Part shown: piece by piece, positions 42,612-56,236 of the stretch
Position numbering within the stretch: the stretch's first letter is position 1
How the letters are laid out: each line of letters opens with the position of its first letter
Assembly (NCBI GenBank): GCA_019671135.1
Contig: JAHRHY010000006.1
Location: forward strand, 806,001-870,000
Length of the DNA: 64,000 nt
Reading direction: 5' to 3'
From: Linnemannia hyalina
Taxonomy: Eukaryota > Mortierellomycota > Mortierellomycetes > Mortierellales > Mortierellaceae
The notes under the pieces: generated by a model
What the model saw: only the letters and a program-made list of their open reading frames with translations
Told to the model about the DNA's origin: nothing
Databases searched by the model: none
Made by a program: the position numbers and the translations under genes

Positions 42612-45600
42612 ATGTCACTGGATACATATATCAAAGGCACACAGTGCTGGTTCATAGATGAGAAGGAAGGCTGGATCAGTGCGACGCTATCGACAAAAGA
42701 TGTTGCTGCCGATGGGAAAGTCACCTTGACTTTTGTCGACGAACACGGAAAGGTATGTTTCTCTCCTCTTTCATCTTTGTTTTGGGCGATGCTCCTATCT
42801 GCATCCTCCTCTTTTGGTGTTGTGTGCAAGACCACAAAAGAAAAGAAAACAAGACGAGCAACCACATCAGCACCCGATTGTGCAATAACAAAATCAATTC
42901 CGTTCGTTTCGTCGTCCGCGGTGAAAACGTGTCAAAAGGTCTAGCCACTGTTCACCTTTTCCTGGTGCACACAGGTGACTCGTGAAAGAAAAAGAGTAGT
43001 GGCGATGAGCACCTTCTTCAATCGGGTTAACACACTTGTGGTTGTTTTATTTGGGTTGTTTTGAAAGAGAAGAGAGAAGTGGCGATGAGCACTTTTTATC
43101 AACAATGGTGTGTTAACAACAAAAAACGTGGTTGCTTGCATGATTTGAACGCGTACTTAGGACCATGTATTTTCATCGACGTTGGCCAAGATCAAGGAGA
43201 CCAACGATAGCAACCTGCCTCCGATGCGCAACCCGCCTCTCCTCGAGGGCACCGAGGATCTCACCAACCTCTCCTACCTCAACGAGCCCGCAGGTAAAAC
43301 AAACGCCCACAATTGATCAACTGGGTGAGAGGGGAGAAATAAGGTGAAACAATCGGTTACTCACGTTTACTGAAACCATCACTTCTGTACTCGCTGCTCT
43401 GAACTCCGCCCTTCTCATCAACAAATATAGTCCTCAGCAATATCAAGACGCGTTACTCCCACTGCAACATCTACACCTACTCTGGAATCGTCCTCATCGC
43501 CGCCAACCCCTTCGCCCGCGTCAACCTCTACAGCCAAGACATCATTCAGGCCTACTCAGGCCGGAGACGTGGTGAACTCGAGCCACATCTCTTCGCCATC
43601 GCCGAAGATGCCTACCGCTGCATGATCCGTGAGGAAAAGAACCAGACCATCGTCGTCTCCGGAGAGTCTGGTGCCGGTAAAACCGTCAGTGCAAAGTTCA
43701 TCATGCGGTATTTCGCCACCGCAGACGACGGCGGACCAAGCGATAGTTCTGCCAAGGCCGGCATGAGCGAAACAGAGGAGCAGATTCTCGCCACCAACCC
43801 CATCATGGAAGCCTTCGGTAACGCTAAAACGACCCGTAACGACAACTCATCCCGCTTCGGAAAGTTTACAGAAATCCAGTTCGACAAGGAACGCAACATT
43901 ATCGGTGCAAAGATTAGGACATACCTCCTGGAGCGATCTCGCCTTGTATACCAGCCTGAGCTGGAGCGTAACTACCACATCTTTTACCAACTCGTCGCCG
44001 GTGCCCCACCGTCAGAAAAGAAGGAGCTCGACCTACAGTCCATCCAGCAGTTCAACTACCTCAAGCAAGGTGGTGTCCAGACCATCAACGGTGTCGACGA
44101 TGCAGCTGAGTTCGAGATCACCCAGCGCTCCCTTTCGACCATCGGTATCTCTGTCCAGGTTCAGTGGTACATCTTCCGACTCCTGGCAGCACTCTTGCAC
44201 ATCGGAAATATTCAAATCACCGGACGGATGGACTCTGTCATCTCTGACGACGACCCCTCGTTGATCATTGCCTCCAAGGTGCTCGGTGTTCCCGCGTCAG
44301 AGTTCAAGAAGTGGCTCATCAAGAAGCAGATCACAACCCGTTCGGAAAAGATCGTCTCGAACCTCAAGCCCGACCAGAGTTTGGGGGTGCGTGACTCTGT
44401 GGCCAAGTACATCTACTCCTCCCTCTTCGACTGGCTCGTCAACAACATCAACGCCAGTCTCTCCAGCGAAGCCATTGCCAGCAAGATTCACTCCTTCATC
44501 GGTGTCCTCGATATCTACGGTTTCGAGCATTTCAAGAAGAACTCGTTCGAACAGTTCTGTATCAACTACGCCAACGAGAAGCTGCAGCAAGAGTTCAACC
44601 AGCACGTCTTCAAGCTGGAGCAGGAGGAGTACGTCCGCGAGAAGATTGACTGGAAATTCATCGATTTTAGCGACAACCAGCCCTGTATCGAGATGATCGA
44701 AGGTCGCTTGGGTGTCCTTTCCCTTCTTGACGAGGAGGCTCGCATGCCCTCTGGCTCCGATCAAGGATGGTGCAACAAGCTATTCACTCAGCTCGGCACC
44801 GAGAAGCACAAGAAGTGGTTCACAAAGCCTCGTTTCTCCAACTCGGCCTTCACCATCTCCCATTATGCCCACGATGTCACGTACGAGTGCGAGGGATTCT
44901 TGGAAAAGAACCGTGATACCCTGCCTGATGAGTTGCTGAACTTGATCAAGAACTCTGACAATGAGTTCCTGGAGGAAGTCTTGATGACCAGCGCAACCCT
45001 TGGAGCTGGCGGCAGTGTAAGAGTTTTTTCTCATGGTTTTATTTCTCCATTTCTAATCGTCCACTTACTAATGCGCTTACATTTACATTGTTGGTATGAC
45101 AAACCATAGTTGAGCGAGGACAAGCGCAAGAGTGTGATCAACAGGAAGCCCACGCTTGGATCCATCTTTAAAGGATCTCTGATCCAGCTCATGGACACCA
45201 TCAACTCGACCAATGTCCACTATATCCGCTGTCTCAAGCCCAACGAGGCTAAGCAACCTTGGGTCTTTGACGCCCCCATGGTCCTCGGTCAGCTGCGTGC
45301 CTGCGGTGTTTTGGAGACGATTCGCATCAGTTGTGCCGGTTACCCATCCCGCTGGCCCTTCCCCGAGTTTGTCGAGCGCTACTACATGCTGGTCAACTCG
45401 TCCCAGTGGGGCTTCGATACCCCAAAAATGTGCTCTGCCATTCTTGAGGCAGCCATTACCGAGCCAGACAAGTACCAAGTCGGTCTGACCAAGATCTTCT
45501 TCCGTGCCGGTCTGCTCGCCTACATGGAGAACCTCCGCACCAGCAAGCTGAACATGTACGCGACCTTGATCCAAAAGAACATGCGTCGTTTCATCTGCCA

Positions 45601-48103
45601 GAAGCGCTACCAGATTGTCCGCCGTGCCGCGATCAAGCTACAGTGCCTCACCCGCAAGCTTATCGCCGAGAAGGCTGCCCGCGTGATTCGCGAGGATCGC
45701 TCTGCAGTTCTTCTCCAGACCCTCATGCGTGGTTATGTCCAGCGCAAGAAGTACGTCGATGCCCGCAACCACGTCCTCCGTATCCAGTGCGCGGTCCGTG
45801 CCAAGCAGGCCCGCCTTGCCTTCCAGAGCATGCGCGAGACCAACGGAGCCACCAAAATCCAGCAGATCTGGCGTGGTGTCCATGCCCGTCGCCATTTCAA
45901 GAAGGAGCTCAAGTCCATCTTGCTCATTCAATCCTGTATCCGCCGCAACAAGGCTCACAAGGAGCTGGCTACCCTCAAGGCCGAGGCCCGTTCTGTGAAC
46001 CACCTCAAGGAGGTCTCTTACCGCTTGGAGGGAAAAGTAGTGGAGCTGACGCGAGCTTTGGACTTGGCGCATCAGCAGAACAAATCTTTCGACTCCCAAG
46101 TGGCGAGCCTCGAAAGCCAAGTCCGATTATGGAGAGAACGATTCGAATCATCACAACAATCCAAGTCGAAGGAGATTGCACATGCTGCCGAGAACCCGAC
46201 TGTACCCAAGGTCGAGTTCGAGACTTTGAAAGCAGCGAATGTCGAATTACAATCCAAATATAACGAGGCGATCGAGAAGGTCCGATCGCTCGACCAGGAG
46301 ATCCACAAACTGACGGACTCGTTGGCCAAGAGCAAAGAGGAGATCCACAAGCTTGCCGCCGCGGCCAAGGTCAAGCCCGAGGACTCGGAAACGGTGATAG
46401 CCCTCCGACGTGAGAACCAGTACGTCAAGGAGCAGCTCGCACAGCTGTCGAAGGCCACCGGAAGGGACACTTCCAGCTTCCCTGTCACTGGCAAGGCCTT
46501 GTCGCCCCCCACCAGCAACTCATCCACCTTGCCGCCTACGTACAGCGTCAACGCCATTAATAACCACACCTTCGACAAGTACGAGAGCGCCTACTCCTTT
46601 GGCAATAATAACGCCACCAAGGACACGTCGCAGCACAAGGTCGTTGCCCTGCCTCCCTCTGTCCCTATCCCTCACCACAACATCAAGGCCTCTGCTCCCA
46701 AGGCCAATCGCAACCGCAGCAACAGCACGCCCGACATTGCCGCTCTCGAGAATATCGCCATCTTCAAGCCCCAAAAGACCACCAACAGCGTCTTTGACAA
46801 CCTCGACAACCACAGTCGTAACAACAAGACCATGTCGAATGATGATTGGGCCCGTCGTGTCGCTCGAGCCCGCCCAAGTATCCATAGTCTAGTAGAACAA
46901 CCCGAGGTTGAGATTATGCGCATCTTGGACGACGAGGAAGGCTTGCAGGAGGAGGTGTTGCAGGGTCTGATCAAGAACATCAAGATCCCCTCGCCCAGCC
47001 TGTCGAACCTTCCTATGGGCAAGGAGGTCATGTTCCCGGCCCATCTCATTGGCATGCTGACGACCCAGATGTGGAGGTACGGCTACGTCAAGGAGTCCGA
47101 GCGATTGATGATCAACGTCATGCAGGCAATCCAGCAGCAGTCGATGGCCATCTCTGGCGACGAAACGATTATCCCCTGTGCGTACTGGTTGTCGAACGTC
47201 CATGAGCTGTTGTCAATGATTTGCATCAGCGAGCAGGAGATTACTCGGGAAGAGTACGCTGCCATGGGTAACGAGCAGCTGTGGAACGAGTATGAGCAGC
47301 TGGTGTCGACGGTCAAGTACGAGCTTGAGTGCCTCGAGTACAACATCTTCCACGTCTGGATGAAGTCGCTCAAGAAGCAGCTCAACAAGATGATCATCCC
47401 CGCGATCATCGAGAGCCAGGCCCTCCCCGGATTCATCACCAACGACTCTGGCCGGTTCTTCAACAAGCTGATTGGATCTGGCCCGACCTTCAGCATGGAT
47501 GACCTGTTGTTGTTGTTCAACAAGATCTGGAAGGCGATGAGCTGCTACTATGTCGAGCATTCGGTCGTCCGCCAAGTCATGACGGAGCTCCTCAAGATGG
47601 TAGGTGTCACTGGTTTTAACGACCTGTTGATGCGCCGCAACTTCTGTACCTGGAAGCGAGCTATGCAGATCCAGTATAACATTACACGGATTGAGGAGTG
47701 GTGCAAGGGTCACGAGTTGCCGGAGGGCACGCTGCAGTTGGAGCATCTGATGCAGGCGACCAAGCTGTTGCAGCTCAAGAAGGCGTCGCACAACGACATC
47801 GAGATCATCTATGATGTCTGCTGGATGTTGACGCCGACGCAGGTGCAGAAGCTTGTCCAGAACTACCAGATTGCCGATTACGAGGTGCCCGTGAGCCCGG
47901 ATCTGATCAAGGCGATTGCGATGCGGGTGGCGGCGAACGAGAAGAACGACACGCTGATGTTGGATACCATCTCGCTCGAGGATGCAGGTTCTTTCGAGAC
48001 GCCCGAGATTCGCGATGTTGACTTGGAGGGCGAGAGGTACCTGCCTGCCTGGTTGGTCAACCTGACCCGACTCAAGTCCCTGATGCACCTCGTCGTCGTC
48101 TAA
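42612..48103 (+). CDS. Class V myosin heavy chain
   Basis: Four exons: 42612-42752, 43161-43293, 43431-45016, 45110-48103, giving 1617 aa. Order: SH3-like N-terminus; motor domain to about residue 765 with P-loop GESGAGKT, switch I NDNSSRFGKF and switch II DIYGFE; six IQ motifs (about 769-906) for calmodulin or light chains; a coiled coil (about 907-1070) for dimerisation; a Ser/Asn/Pro linker; and the globular cargo-binding domain with DIL motif (about 1220-1580). Class V myosins carry secretory vesicles, organelles and mRNA along actin to growing hyphal tips (yeast Myo2 and Myo4 are members). The domain set and length are complete, and the coding sequence uses mostly C/G-ending codons. The very large third and fourth exons contrast with the fragmented genes nearby. 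Confidence 0.96.
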
Positions 48104-49781
48104 GATGAGCTCTCTTTTTTTTGCATTGTCTACATCATTCGGCATTCCACGACATACTTTTCTCTCACCCCACCTACACACATGAAAAAAAGGCGAAGGC
48201 ATGTTCACTTTTTTTGGATTCAAAAAAACACACCTCAAAGAACCAACACCAACACACTATAATCTCAACACTTTTCTTTTCTACTTTAATTCTTCTTTCT
48301 ACCTTCGATTTCTTCTGTTCAAAGAGACCAGCAGCAGCCTCTTCGTTGCAGGTTTTTTGTTTCCTTCTCCCAAGAAAAAAACTTTTTGCCCTTGCTATGA
48401 ATAAAACAAAGCAACATAATTACTAAACACAAAAACTTCGGACCCTCGGACCCTCGGGTTGATTTCGGAGGTTCAAAGGGGAAAGAGGGAGTTGGGGGGA
48501 GCGAGAAGGGGGTTTCTCCCGTTTTTATTTCTTTGTTTTGCTCTGGTTGGAACAACGGCCAAAAAAGAACTGACAAGTATTGGTATTGGAGCGAGCGGGG
48601 TCAGGAATGGGCATGGGCCACTCGCTCGCTCACTCGTACAACATATACACATGGGTTCAAAGATGTTTTTTTTTTTGAAACCAAAACCTTTTTTTTTTCA
48701 TTTTCTTGCAAATCGACTGGAGGATGACTTTGCCCAGCGGTCTTATTGTGATGTGATGTGTAGTTCTTTGTGCTTCCAATGACCGTTCATTGCCCAGGTT
48801 TTTCACCAGCCCGTAGCAGCAACTTCCAAGTTCTAATTCCGAAGATGACCATAAGGTGAAGGAAGGAGGTACTGCGGAGGGAGTACATTGAGTATGTTAG
48901 CACTCATTTTTTTTTCTTCAACAAGTCGTCCTTTTTTTCTATCTGCTCCTTTTTTCCGTACCGTTCCTCGATTGATGAGACCAATGAGAGTCATCCCGGG
49001 AACAGACACAGGTACATCGATGACGAACCATGACCCTTAGCCCCTATTTTTCTCTCTCTTTGTTGCGGGATAATGGAGATAGGACGATGGATAAACAAAG
49101 AGAGAGAGAGACAACAAATGATAATAAAAAAAACGTGGCCCGTTGGTATGAGTGTTGAGTGTGATTCCGTTCAAATCGTCATTTGTATCAATAGGATGCC
49201 CTCATCCCATTGGTCCACCCTGAACGCTTTGACCTCCTCATTTCTGATATCCTGATTTCGCGTGGCCCATATTTTTTTTTTTAGCGAGGAGGAGGGTATG
49301 TGCCTGACGAAAGACAGAGGGAGTGGCCTGTTTGCCTTGTGGCCACTTTGTCATGAGTGAGTGATTATTTGATGTATGTTGACTTCATCAGCGTCTCTCT
49401 GTCTGCGGGTTGTGGTTGGTCCTTTCTTTTGAAGGCGATTTCTATATTTGCTCTCTGTTGCAGCTCAACGAAGGAATTAGAGTAGTCGCCCATCACAAAA
49501 GATAGTCCCAACAACGACGAAGCTAAGCCACCCAGGTACTCGCTGAGAAAATTTTTTTATTTTTTTTTTTCGATACAAAAAGCATCGGCGCCCCTGAGCC
49601 GTTGGTTCGTTCCTCTTCTTCCGACCTCCTTCACCCCCCCCTCCCCTCTCATCAGAACTTGTTGGCTCAGGCATTACCACCTCATCCACTCACTCCCGCA
49701 CACTTCCATTCCTTTCTGAAACCACCACCCCTTCACCCTCTCTTCCTCTCTCCCCTTTGGTAATACCCCTCTTCCAACAAT
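48104..49781. other. Intergenic region
   Basis: Myosin 3' flank and EF-3 promoter. Includes an imperfect GGACCCTC direct repeat near 48440-48460, T runs at about 48665-48700, and a CT-rich leader at about 49610-49780. No coding exon supported. Confidence 0.5.
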
Positions 49782-50920
49782 ATGTCTGCCCCTCTTATCG
49801 ACGCCATCATCAAGGCCGAGAACACCGAGCAGCGCCAGGTCGCCGCCGATGCCTTGGCTGCCTTCGCCAAGACCGAGGGTCTCGTCAAGTCCGTCGCCAT
49901 CATCGACTCCCTTACCCCCCTCCTTGAGAACAAGAAGTCGGTCCCCCACCGTGAGGGTGCCCTCCTCGCCCTCGGTTCCCTTGCCACCGTTTTCGGTCAG
50001 GCTGGCGAGCCCTTCTTGATCCCCCAGATGCCCAAGGTCTTTGAGCTCTACTCTGACAAGATGGTCGTTGTCCGTGAGGCTGCCTCGGTCGCCTCCAAGG
50101 CCATCATGTCCCTCCCTACCCGCTACGCCGTCCGTCTCTTGTTGCCCGTCATCTTCCACGCCATCAAGGAGTCCAAGTGGTTAGTATTCTCACTCCGCTT
50201 GTTGTTTTTCTCCTTTTTTATTTCTTGATGTGCGATAAGCATATGCGGCAAAGGCACACGTTTGACTAATACGATCCATGATTTGTTCTCTTCTCCCCTT
50301 TTTGTATTGTTGTACAACAGGCACTCCAAGATCGGTGCTTTGGATATCTTGTCCGGCTTGACCTTCTCTGCCCCTCAGGTACAGAATGAGATATTAACAC
50401 TGCGCCTTATTGTTGTTGGTTCAGGGACACACGCCCACAGTGCGAGAAACAAACGTTTCCTTCCAGCGACTCGCTTACTCACACTCTTGTTTCTCTTGTT
50501 TCTCATTGGAAAATGATAACACAATAGCAAATCTCTGCTGCTCTCTCTGACATTATCCCCATTGTCTCTGAGACCATGTGGGACTCCAAGCCCGAGGTAT
50601 GTAAAACACAAGAAAATATTTTTTTTCTTTGTGCCACTGTCTGTGCTGAACTGGCATGCATTTTTGAGAGACATACAACCAGCCCTTGCAACAGCAACAA
50701 CAACGCAGCAAGCAACCACCGACAGCAGGAGCAGTACGACGACACAACTGCAGGACACAGACACATAAAAAAATCAAGGAGAGCTGAGCCAACAGGAATA
50801 CAACAGCAGCTCAACATGCACCACCCAAAAGGAACCCCAGAGAATGCAAAAGAAAAAAAAAGAAAGACCGACAAAGGACTGAGGTCAAAAACAAACACAA
50901 ACAAAAATACACGTGATCCT

Positions 50921-50951
<31 letters not shown>

Positions 50952-53588
50952 TGGCATGACACAGAACAGAACACTAATCACGTCCACTACTCCGCCATAT
51001 CTTACGAAAACAAACAGGTCCGTGACCAGGCCACCAAGACCATCACCGACTGCTTCAACGTCGTTGGTAACCCCGATTTGATCTCCTCCATCCCCTACCT
51101 CGTTGGATGCATCAACCGCCCCGAGGAGGCCGCCGAGTGCATTCACCAGCTCGCCGCCACCACCTTCGTTACCACCGTCGAGGAGCCCACCCTTGCCATC
51201 ATGTGCCCTCTTCTTGTCCGTGGTCTCGCTGAGCGTACCCCCTCTATCCAGCGTCAGACTGCCGTCATTATCGACAACATGTGCAAGCTCGTCGAGAACC
51301 CCGCTCACGCCCAGCAGTTCTTGCCCAAGCTTTTGCCCGGTTTGGACCGCATGATCGAGATCGGTGCCTCCCCCGAGCTCCGTTCCGTCGCCGAGCGTGC
51401 CCGTTCCACCTTGGTCCGTGTCGGTGGTGGTGAGCCCGGTTCTAAGGACCAGGTTGTCATCATTGCCTACACCGTCACTGCCACCGAGGTCCTCGAGGTC
51501 CTCAAGGCTAAGGCCACCTTCATCAAGGAGGATGCCTTCTCTGCCTCCCTCGTTGGTTACGTTGCCACCCTCTGCGCCGAGTTGATTGCCTCCCGCAACT
51601 TTGAGAAGGACGCCTGGGTCTCTTCCGTCGTCCCTTACCTCACCGTTGTCGGTTCCGATGCCGAGGTCGCTGCTCTCGCCAACGAGCTCAACGCCTTCTA
51701 CATCGATTTCGATGCCAAGAACGCTCTCGCCAACGCCGCTGTTGAGGATGTTGAGGAGGGTGAGCTTCTCTGCGACTGCGAGTTCTCCCTCGCCTACGGT
51801 GGTATGATTCTCTTGAACAAGACCCGCCTCAACCTCCGTCGTGGTCAGCGTTACGGTCTTTGCGGACCCAACGGTGTCGGAAAGTCGACCCTCATGCGCG
51901 CCATCGCTTCCGGTCAGCTCGAGGGCTTCCCCTCGCCCGATGAGCTCAAGACCGTCTTCGTCGAGCACAACTTGCAGGCTGAGGATGCCGACCTCCCCGT
52001 TGTCCAGTTCATCTTCAACGATGAGAACATCAAGAACCTCGACCGCGAGGCCGTCATTGAGATGCTCTTGTCTGTCGGTTTCGACCAGGAGAAGCAGGAT
52101 CAGGCCGTCGGTTCCCTTTCCGGTGGTTGGAAGATGAAGCTCGAGTTGGCCCGTGCCATGTTGATGAACGCCGATATCTTGTTGTTGGACGAGCCTACCA
52201 ACCATTTGGATGTTGCCAACGTCGCCTGGTTGCAGAACTACCTCAACTCGCTCACCAACGTCACCTCCATGATTGTCTCCCACGACTCTGGTTTCCTCGA
52301 CACCGTCTGCACTGGTATTATCCACTACGAGACCCGCAAGCTCAAGAAGTACAAGGGTAACTTGTCCAAGTTCGTCGAGCAGTACCCCGCCGGTCGCTCT
52401 TACTACGAGTTGTCTGCCTCTCCCATTGCCTTCAAGCTCCCCGAGCCCGGTTTCTTGGATGGTGTCAAGTCCAAGGATAAGGCCCTCGTCAAGCTCCAGA
52501 ACATTGATTTCGCCTACCCCGGTGCCACCAAGTTGACCATCATGAACATGTCTTGCCAGGTCTCCTTGAACTCCCGTGTTGCCGTCATTGGCCCCAACGG
52601 AGCCGGAAAGTCGACCCTCATCAAGGTCTTGACCGGTGAGACTGCCCCCACCGATGGTGTCGTCACCAAGCACCCCAACGTCCGTGTCGCCTACGTCGCC
52701 CAGCACGCCTTCCACCACGTCGAGCAGCACTTGGAGAAGACCCCCAACGAGTACATCCGCTGGCGTTACCAGTACGGTGAGGATCGCGAGATGGTCAACA
52801 AGGCCACCCGCAAGATCTCGCCCGAGGAGGAGGCCCAGATGAAGAAGTTCATCCAGTGGGAGATTAACGAGAAGATCGAGAAGGTCCAGATCGAGGACCT
52901 TTACGGACGTCGCAAGGCCAAGCGCTCTTTCGAGTACGAGGTTCAGTTCGTTGGCCGCTCGTACGAGGACAACGCCTGGATTGCCCGTGAGAAGCTCGAG
53001 GAGTGGGGTTTCGAGAAGGTCCTTCAGGCCTTCGACGACAAGGAGGCTGCCAAGGCTGGTGCCTGGACCCGCTCCTTGACCGCCGTTGAGGTCGAGAAGC
53101 ACTTGTCTGATCTCGGACTCGATGCTGAGTTCGCTACCCACTCCCGCATCAAGGGTCTTTCCGGAGGACAGAAGGTCAAGGTCGTCCTTGCCGCCGCCAT
53201 GTGGCTCAACCCCCATTTGTTGGTCTTGGACGAGCCCACCAACTACTTGGATCGTGACTCCCTCGGTGCCTTGTCTTTGGCCATCAAGGACTTCGGTGGT
53301 GGAGTTGTCATTATTTCCCACAACCGCGAGTTCACTGACACTGTCACTGTTGAGAAGTGGTCTGTCGTCGCTGGTGTCTTGTCGATCACCGGTAACAACT
53401 ACACCCAGAAGAACTTGGAGAAGATCGTCATGAAGGAGGAGGAGGTCAAGATCGATGCCTTCGGTAACGTCGAGAAGGTCAAGTCTACCCGCAAGTTGTC
53501 CCGCAAGGAGATCAAGGACAAGCAGAAGCGTCGCGCTGCTGCCAAGAAGCGTGGTGAGGAGGTCTCCGATTCCGAGGAGGACTTTTAA
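49782..53588 (+). CDS. TEF3: Translation elongation factor 3 (ABC-F type ATPase)
   Basis: Four exons: 49782-50179, 50321-50378, 50528-50596, 51018-53588, giving 1031 aa, close to the usual 1040-1055. EF-3 is a ribosome-bound ATPase that fungi need in each elongation cycle to release E-site tRNA. Order: N-terminal HEAT repeats (about 1-320), a four-helix segment, ABC1 (Walker A GPNGVGKST near residue 460, signature LSGGWKMKL, Walker B LLLDEPTNHLD), ABC2 (Walker A GPNGAGKST near 700, signature LSGGQKVKV, LVLDEPTNYLD) with a chromodomain-like insertion between the ABC2 halves, and a Lys/Arg-rich tail. Codon choice is extremely biased to GCC, GTC, CTC/TTG and AAG, as expected of one of the most expressed genes. 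Intron 3 is long (421 nt). The identification also supports a fungal origin for the window. Confidence 0.97.
50922..50949 (+). repeat. GACA tetranucleotide repeat inside EF-3 intron 3
   Basis: About seven consecutive GACA units within the last third of the 421-nt intron 50597-51017. No function is known. Confidence 0.85.
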
Positions 53589-54176
53589 AGAACCCGTTCC
53601 CCTCTCTTTTTAATTATCCCCCCCATCCCACTCCACTCCCTCATTTTCACAGTCTAAGGTCCCCTTCATAGAATTTTAGATTATCCGTTCTCTCTTTTCC
53701 ACTGCTTTTTTTTTTGTATTCGTTTGCATTTCCTTAGATTTGTTGTAGATATTCTTGCCCATTCTTTTAATACTAAAAACTTGAACAGTTTTTGTCTCAA
53801 CAAACCCCTTGTTTCTATGGTTCTTGCAATTGTTGTTGCTATGGTCTTCCTGGTTTGGGAGAGAACGAGAACTTTGATTCAATTGTTGACTCTTAGACCG
53901 TTGATACTTGGTGAGTGACGGACTGGCGGGCAGGCTTGTTCCTGATTTCGCGATCTTTGGTGGCGCGGGTTGTCTGAAGGAAATAATATTTCAGTGCGTT
54001 CGCTGTTTTAGTGGTTGACACATCTCTCCTCTTTTCTCTCTCAACCACTCTTTTCCATTTCGCCTTCCATTTCGCCCGCGACAGCTACGACAAGTCAGAC
54101 TTCACGATCAGGATTACAGCACAACACAAATCGACACGAGCCTTCCATTCGAACAAAGAACAACGTCCCATCATAA
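53589..54176. other. Spacer between EF-3 and MED4
   Basis: EF-3 3' untranslated region, T-rich, and the MED4 promoter. No gene seen. Confidence 0.5.
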
Positions 54177-55328
54177 ATGACATCACAGCAATCGCTCCGG
54201 CAACAGGTGCGGGACCAGATCACAGAGTACTCGCGTCTGACGCAAGGACTGTTCACGTCGTTCGACATTCTTGCCGACGGGAAGACACCTCCCGAGTCGC
54301 CTAATGACATGATGAAGCAGATCGTCCAACTCGACAACACCCTCATGGGCAACGTCGACAAGAGTAAGCTCTCTTCTTGTTACTATTGTTATTTTGGCTC
54401 GCCAGGATAACAATAAAGGAAAGGCGCGTGGAGGCAGGAGACTGGAAATGGATATGTGTCCGACTAAACACGTCTAACAAAAACTATACACCTTTTTTTT
54501 TTCTTGCCCTTTTTATCTACATTGATGATGCATTGTAGTCGAGCAACATCAGATTCAACAACGCAAGATCTTGCAGGTGCGGAAGGAGATTGAAGGTGTC
54601 GACAAGGCGATCATGGAAGTGATCCGGACGCTGAGGATGGCCAAGGAGACCTTGGAGGCTAGTCTTGAGAACCACGACGAAAAGATGGCCGCTTCCACGG
54701 ACGCACGCCTAGGTAACAACATTACTTGTCGCACGGCTCAAAAGAGATCTACTGGGGAAGAATGCCCAATATTTGCCAGCGTCGCATTGCCGCAAAAGGT
54801 TTCACGTCCATTAATTACATGGTTATTATATTTCCTTTTCACGTCTTCAAAATACATGTAGCCGAAATTCCAGTGAGCGAGATTGTGGCGTACGCAAACA
54901 GACTCGGGAACTACACGTCGGCACCGCCCAACTTTAACCCAGCAGATCCCAACCAACCCTTTGAACCACCTTATCCTCGGGAGGTCAGCATGCGTGCCGG
55001 TATTCTGAACCAACAACACGTCCCTGCAGCAGCACTGGTCTCGCTCGATGGAGGGGTCATGCCCGGAATGGCCGGTCAGCCAATACAACCCCTTGCCGTC
55101 CCCGGAGAAAGTGGGGAGGGTGTTACACCTGCGGGTGGTATTGTTTCGGGAGTAGGAGTAGGAGTTGGCGGAGATGGAGGAATAGGAGCAGGAGTTGGTG
55201 GTCTTATGAATGGTCATATGGGTATGATGCCGCCGCATGGATTGATGGACGAGGATGATGATGATTCGGGATCGAGTTCGGAGGATGAGGGGTTGTCGTT
55301 CTATGGACGGAACAAGGAAAGGCAGGAC

Positions 55329-55384
<56 letters not shown>

Positions 55385-55442
55385 GCAACAGGAGCCTGAT
55401 GATGAGGATGCAGCCGATATCTTTGATCTCGATCTCAGTTAG
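54177..55442 (+). CDS. MED4: Mediator complex subunit 4
   Basis: Three exons: 54177-54363, 54539-54712, 54862-55442, giving 313 aa. MED4 is part of the middle module of the Mediator complex, which links activators to RNA polymerase II. The N-terminal 120 residues form helices and a coiled coil, as expected for pairing with MED9. The diagnostic segment follows in exon 3: PVSEIVAYANRLGNYTSAPP, then N-x-P and a proline-rich P-F-E-P-P-Y-P stretch leading to E-V-S-M-R-A-G. The C-terminal half is poorly conserved: Gly/Val-rich repeats, acidic Ser-rich stretch, then a Gln run of about 20 residues (about 55330-55390) and an acidic end (DIFDLDLS). The Gln run is encoded by mixed CAG and CAA codons. 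Confidence 0.9.
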
Positions 55443-56236
55443 TCCTTGCACATATAATTTGGTTAAAAAAACTCTCCTAATGTACGGAAATCACATCAAT
55501 TGTTCCCTGGAAGGAATGGCCTGTGGATGTTGTTTGAAATCGTCGAGGGTGAGTTCGTTTTCTTTCTCCTTTTATTCTTTTGATCTGCCAACTTTGCGTG
55601 TCCAAAGTTTCATTGTTAATCAACAAAGAAGATACGGAACACCGGCATAGTGGTAGATCGAGCGGATCAGCGTCTCTTTTATATTGCCCTTTCATGTTGT
55701 TCCTGGGTAAGGATGTCGTGTGTGTTCGTAGTGTGTCGTGTCATGTCGTGGGAGATCGACGGGAAACAAAAGTGAAATTAGGACGAGGCGTGGGCTCAAA
55801 TTGGAGTTCAATTGGCCTCCTGGCGAACACTAAAAAAGAGAAAGGGCATGCAGGTGCCCTGTCTACTCCACCACGCATGGATCGGAGACCACATTTGTTT
55901 TTTGTTCTTTTGTCCGTTTCTTTTCATCTTTTCTCACCCTCTCTCGCGGGGGAGGAGTATTGAACTCTCTTTTTTTTTCCTTTGTTATTTCTGGTTTGGA
56001 TGCTTCTTCTGCATCCATTCCATACCCCAACTCTTTCTCTTCTTCACATACACTCTTCGCTTTATTGTTCTTCCTTTCTTCCTTTTGTAATATCACCTGT
56101 ACTTTTATTACACTCGCCCCCCTTTTTCTTCATTCATTCATTCATTCATTCATTCATTCATTCATTCATTCATTCATTCATTCACTCATTCATTACATAC
56201 CATTAACCAGCATACAACAATACAAAGGAGCAGACG
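55443..56236. other. Spacer between MED4 and the SLC35 gene
   Basis: MED4 3' flank and the promoter/leader of the transporter gene. The leader is T/C-rich and holds a TTCA repeat. No gene seen. Confidence 0.5.
56128..56190 (+). repeat. TTCA/ATTC tetranucleotide repeat in a 5' leader
   Basis: About 15 TTCA units end roughly 45 bases before the start codon of the SLC35 transporter gene, probably in its 5' untranslated region. One unit near the end is changed to CTCA. Confidence 0.9.

Noticed and set aside
47213..48238. 341-codon minus-strand frame opposite the myosin cargo-binding domain
   Set aside because: Shadow of the myosin coding strand; His/Arg/Leu-rich with no conserved features.
50811..53321. 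836-codon open frame on the minus strand opposite EF-3
   Set aside because: It mirrors the EF-3 coding exon. Strong use of C/G-ending codons removes antisense stops, and the product is Gly/Leu/Val/Asp-rich with no domain.
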